This document shows positions 6,126 to 6,261 of a stretch of 6,261 nucleotides of DNA, piece by piece (position 1 is the first letter of the stretch; each line of letters opens with the position of its first letter). The notes beneath the pieces are model-generated. The model was not told the origin of the DNA. It did not search any database and worked only from the letters and a program-made list of their open reading frames with translations. The stretch lies in the NCBI GenBank assembly GCA_011620245.1, contig WOZN01000397.1, forward strand, positions 1 through 6,261, read 5' to 3'. The DNA comes from Acidovorax sp. GTDB lineage: Bacteria; Pseudomonadota; Gammaproteobacteria; Burkholderiales; Burkholderiaceae_C. Both the position numbers and the translations under genes were made by a program.

Positions 6126-6233
6126 CGTTCGTCCTGAGCCCTTCGACCCTTCGACAGGCCTGTCCTGAGCTTGTCGAAGGGCTCAGGACAGGCCAAGCTC
6201 AGGACAGGCCTGTCGAAGGGCTCAGCCTGAACG
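6126..6233. repeat. Nested palindromic intergenic repeat (REP-like, GTCGAAGG type)
   Basis: The core is a perfect 27-bp inverted repeat, 6147-6173 against 6194-6220, around a 20-nt loop. Outer arms 6126-6147 and 6212-6233 pair over 22 positions with three adjacent mismatches near the ends. GCTCAGGACAGGCC occurs twice directly (6181-6194 and 6197-6210), and GTCGAAGGGCTCAG twice (6173-6186 and 6212-6225). The unit with CGTTCG/GTCCTGAG/CTTCGAC is a widespread dispersed palindrome of proteobacteria, known for giving false peptides containing PELVEG. No transposase is adjacent. It lies just upstream of the flavodoxin promoter and could form a strong hairpin or cruciform. Confidence 0.85.
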
Positions 6234-6261
6234 ATAGTTGATGCAACAAAGGGCCGGATCA

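Noticed and set aside
6053..6196. A 48-residue N-terminal extension of the flavodoxin protein
   Set aside because: It is encoded by the palindromic repeat and the leader, precedes a good ribosome binding site, and has no counterpart in the family.
6126..6233. The repeated units considered as a CRISPR array or insertion-sequence end
   Set aside because: Units are inverted and directly adjacent without uniform unique spacers, no cas gene or transposase is present, and no target-site duplication could be recognised.

Overview
This GC-rich window reads as chromosomal DNA of a betaproteobacterium, most likely of the Comamonadaceae (Acidovorax/Comamonas-like). The grounds are protein character, strong G/C preference at third codon positions, GTG starts on two genes, and an intergenic palindrome that resembles repeats I recall from that family. 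The taxonomic call is inference; no rRNA or other marker gene is present. Nearly all of the window is ordinary coding sequence: one partial and six complete genes.

Left part, minus strand (1-988): the 5' portion of a PLP-dependent cystathionine beta-lyase gene (metC, running off the left edge) lies downstream of a gene for a small BON-domain lipoprotein with a strong ribosome binding site. A 186-bp divergent intergenic region separates the lipoprotein gene from the plus-strand block.

Central part, plus strand (1175-5383): four closely spaced genes, possibly one transcription unit. They encode a SulP-family anion transporter with a C-terminal STAS domain, a soluble diguanylate cyclase with intact GGEEF and I-site motifs, a MinD/FlhG-like deviant Walker A ATPase starting 10 bp after the cyclase stop, and a short form of the tRNA uridine-34 hydroxylase TrhO. 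The cyclase-ATPase pair is the most suggestive link: a c-di-GMP producer next to a ParA/MinD-type positioning or regulatory ATPase. A long imperfect palindrome ends the block and encodes the last residues and stop codon of trhO.

Right part, minus strand (5498-6052): a WrbA-like flavodoxin/NAD(P)H oxidoreductase gene converges on trhO. Its upstream region has a plausible promoter. Immediately beyond that is a 108-bp nested palindromic repeat with a perfect 27-bp inverted repeat at its core, a dispersed-repeat type that often generates spurious ORFs. The last ~28 bases hold nothing recognisable.

I see no CRISPR array, transposase, tRNA, rRNA or defence system. The points most worth a second look are the cyclase-ATPase pair and the two palindromic repeats.
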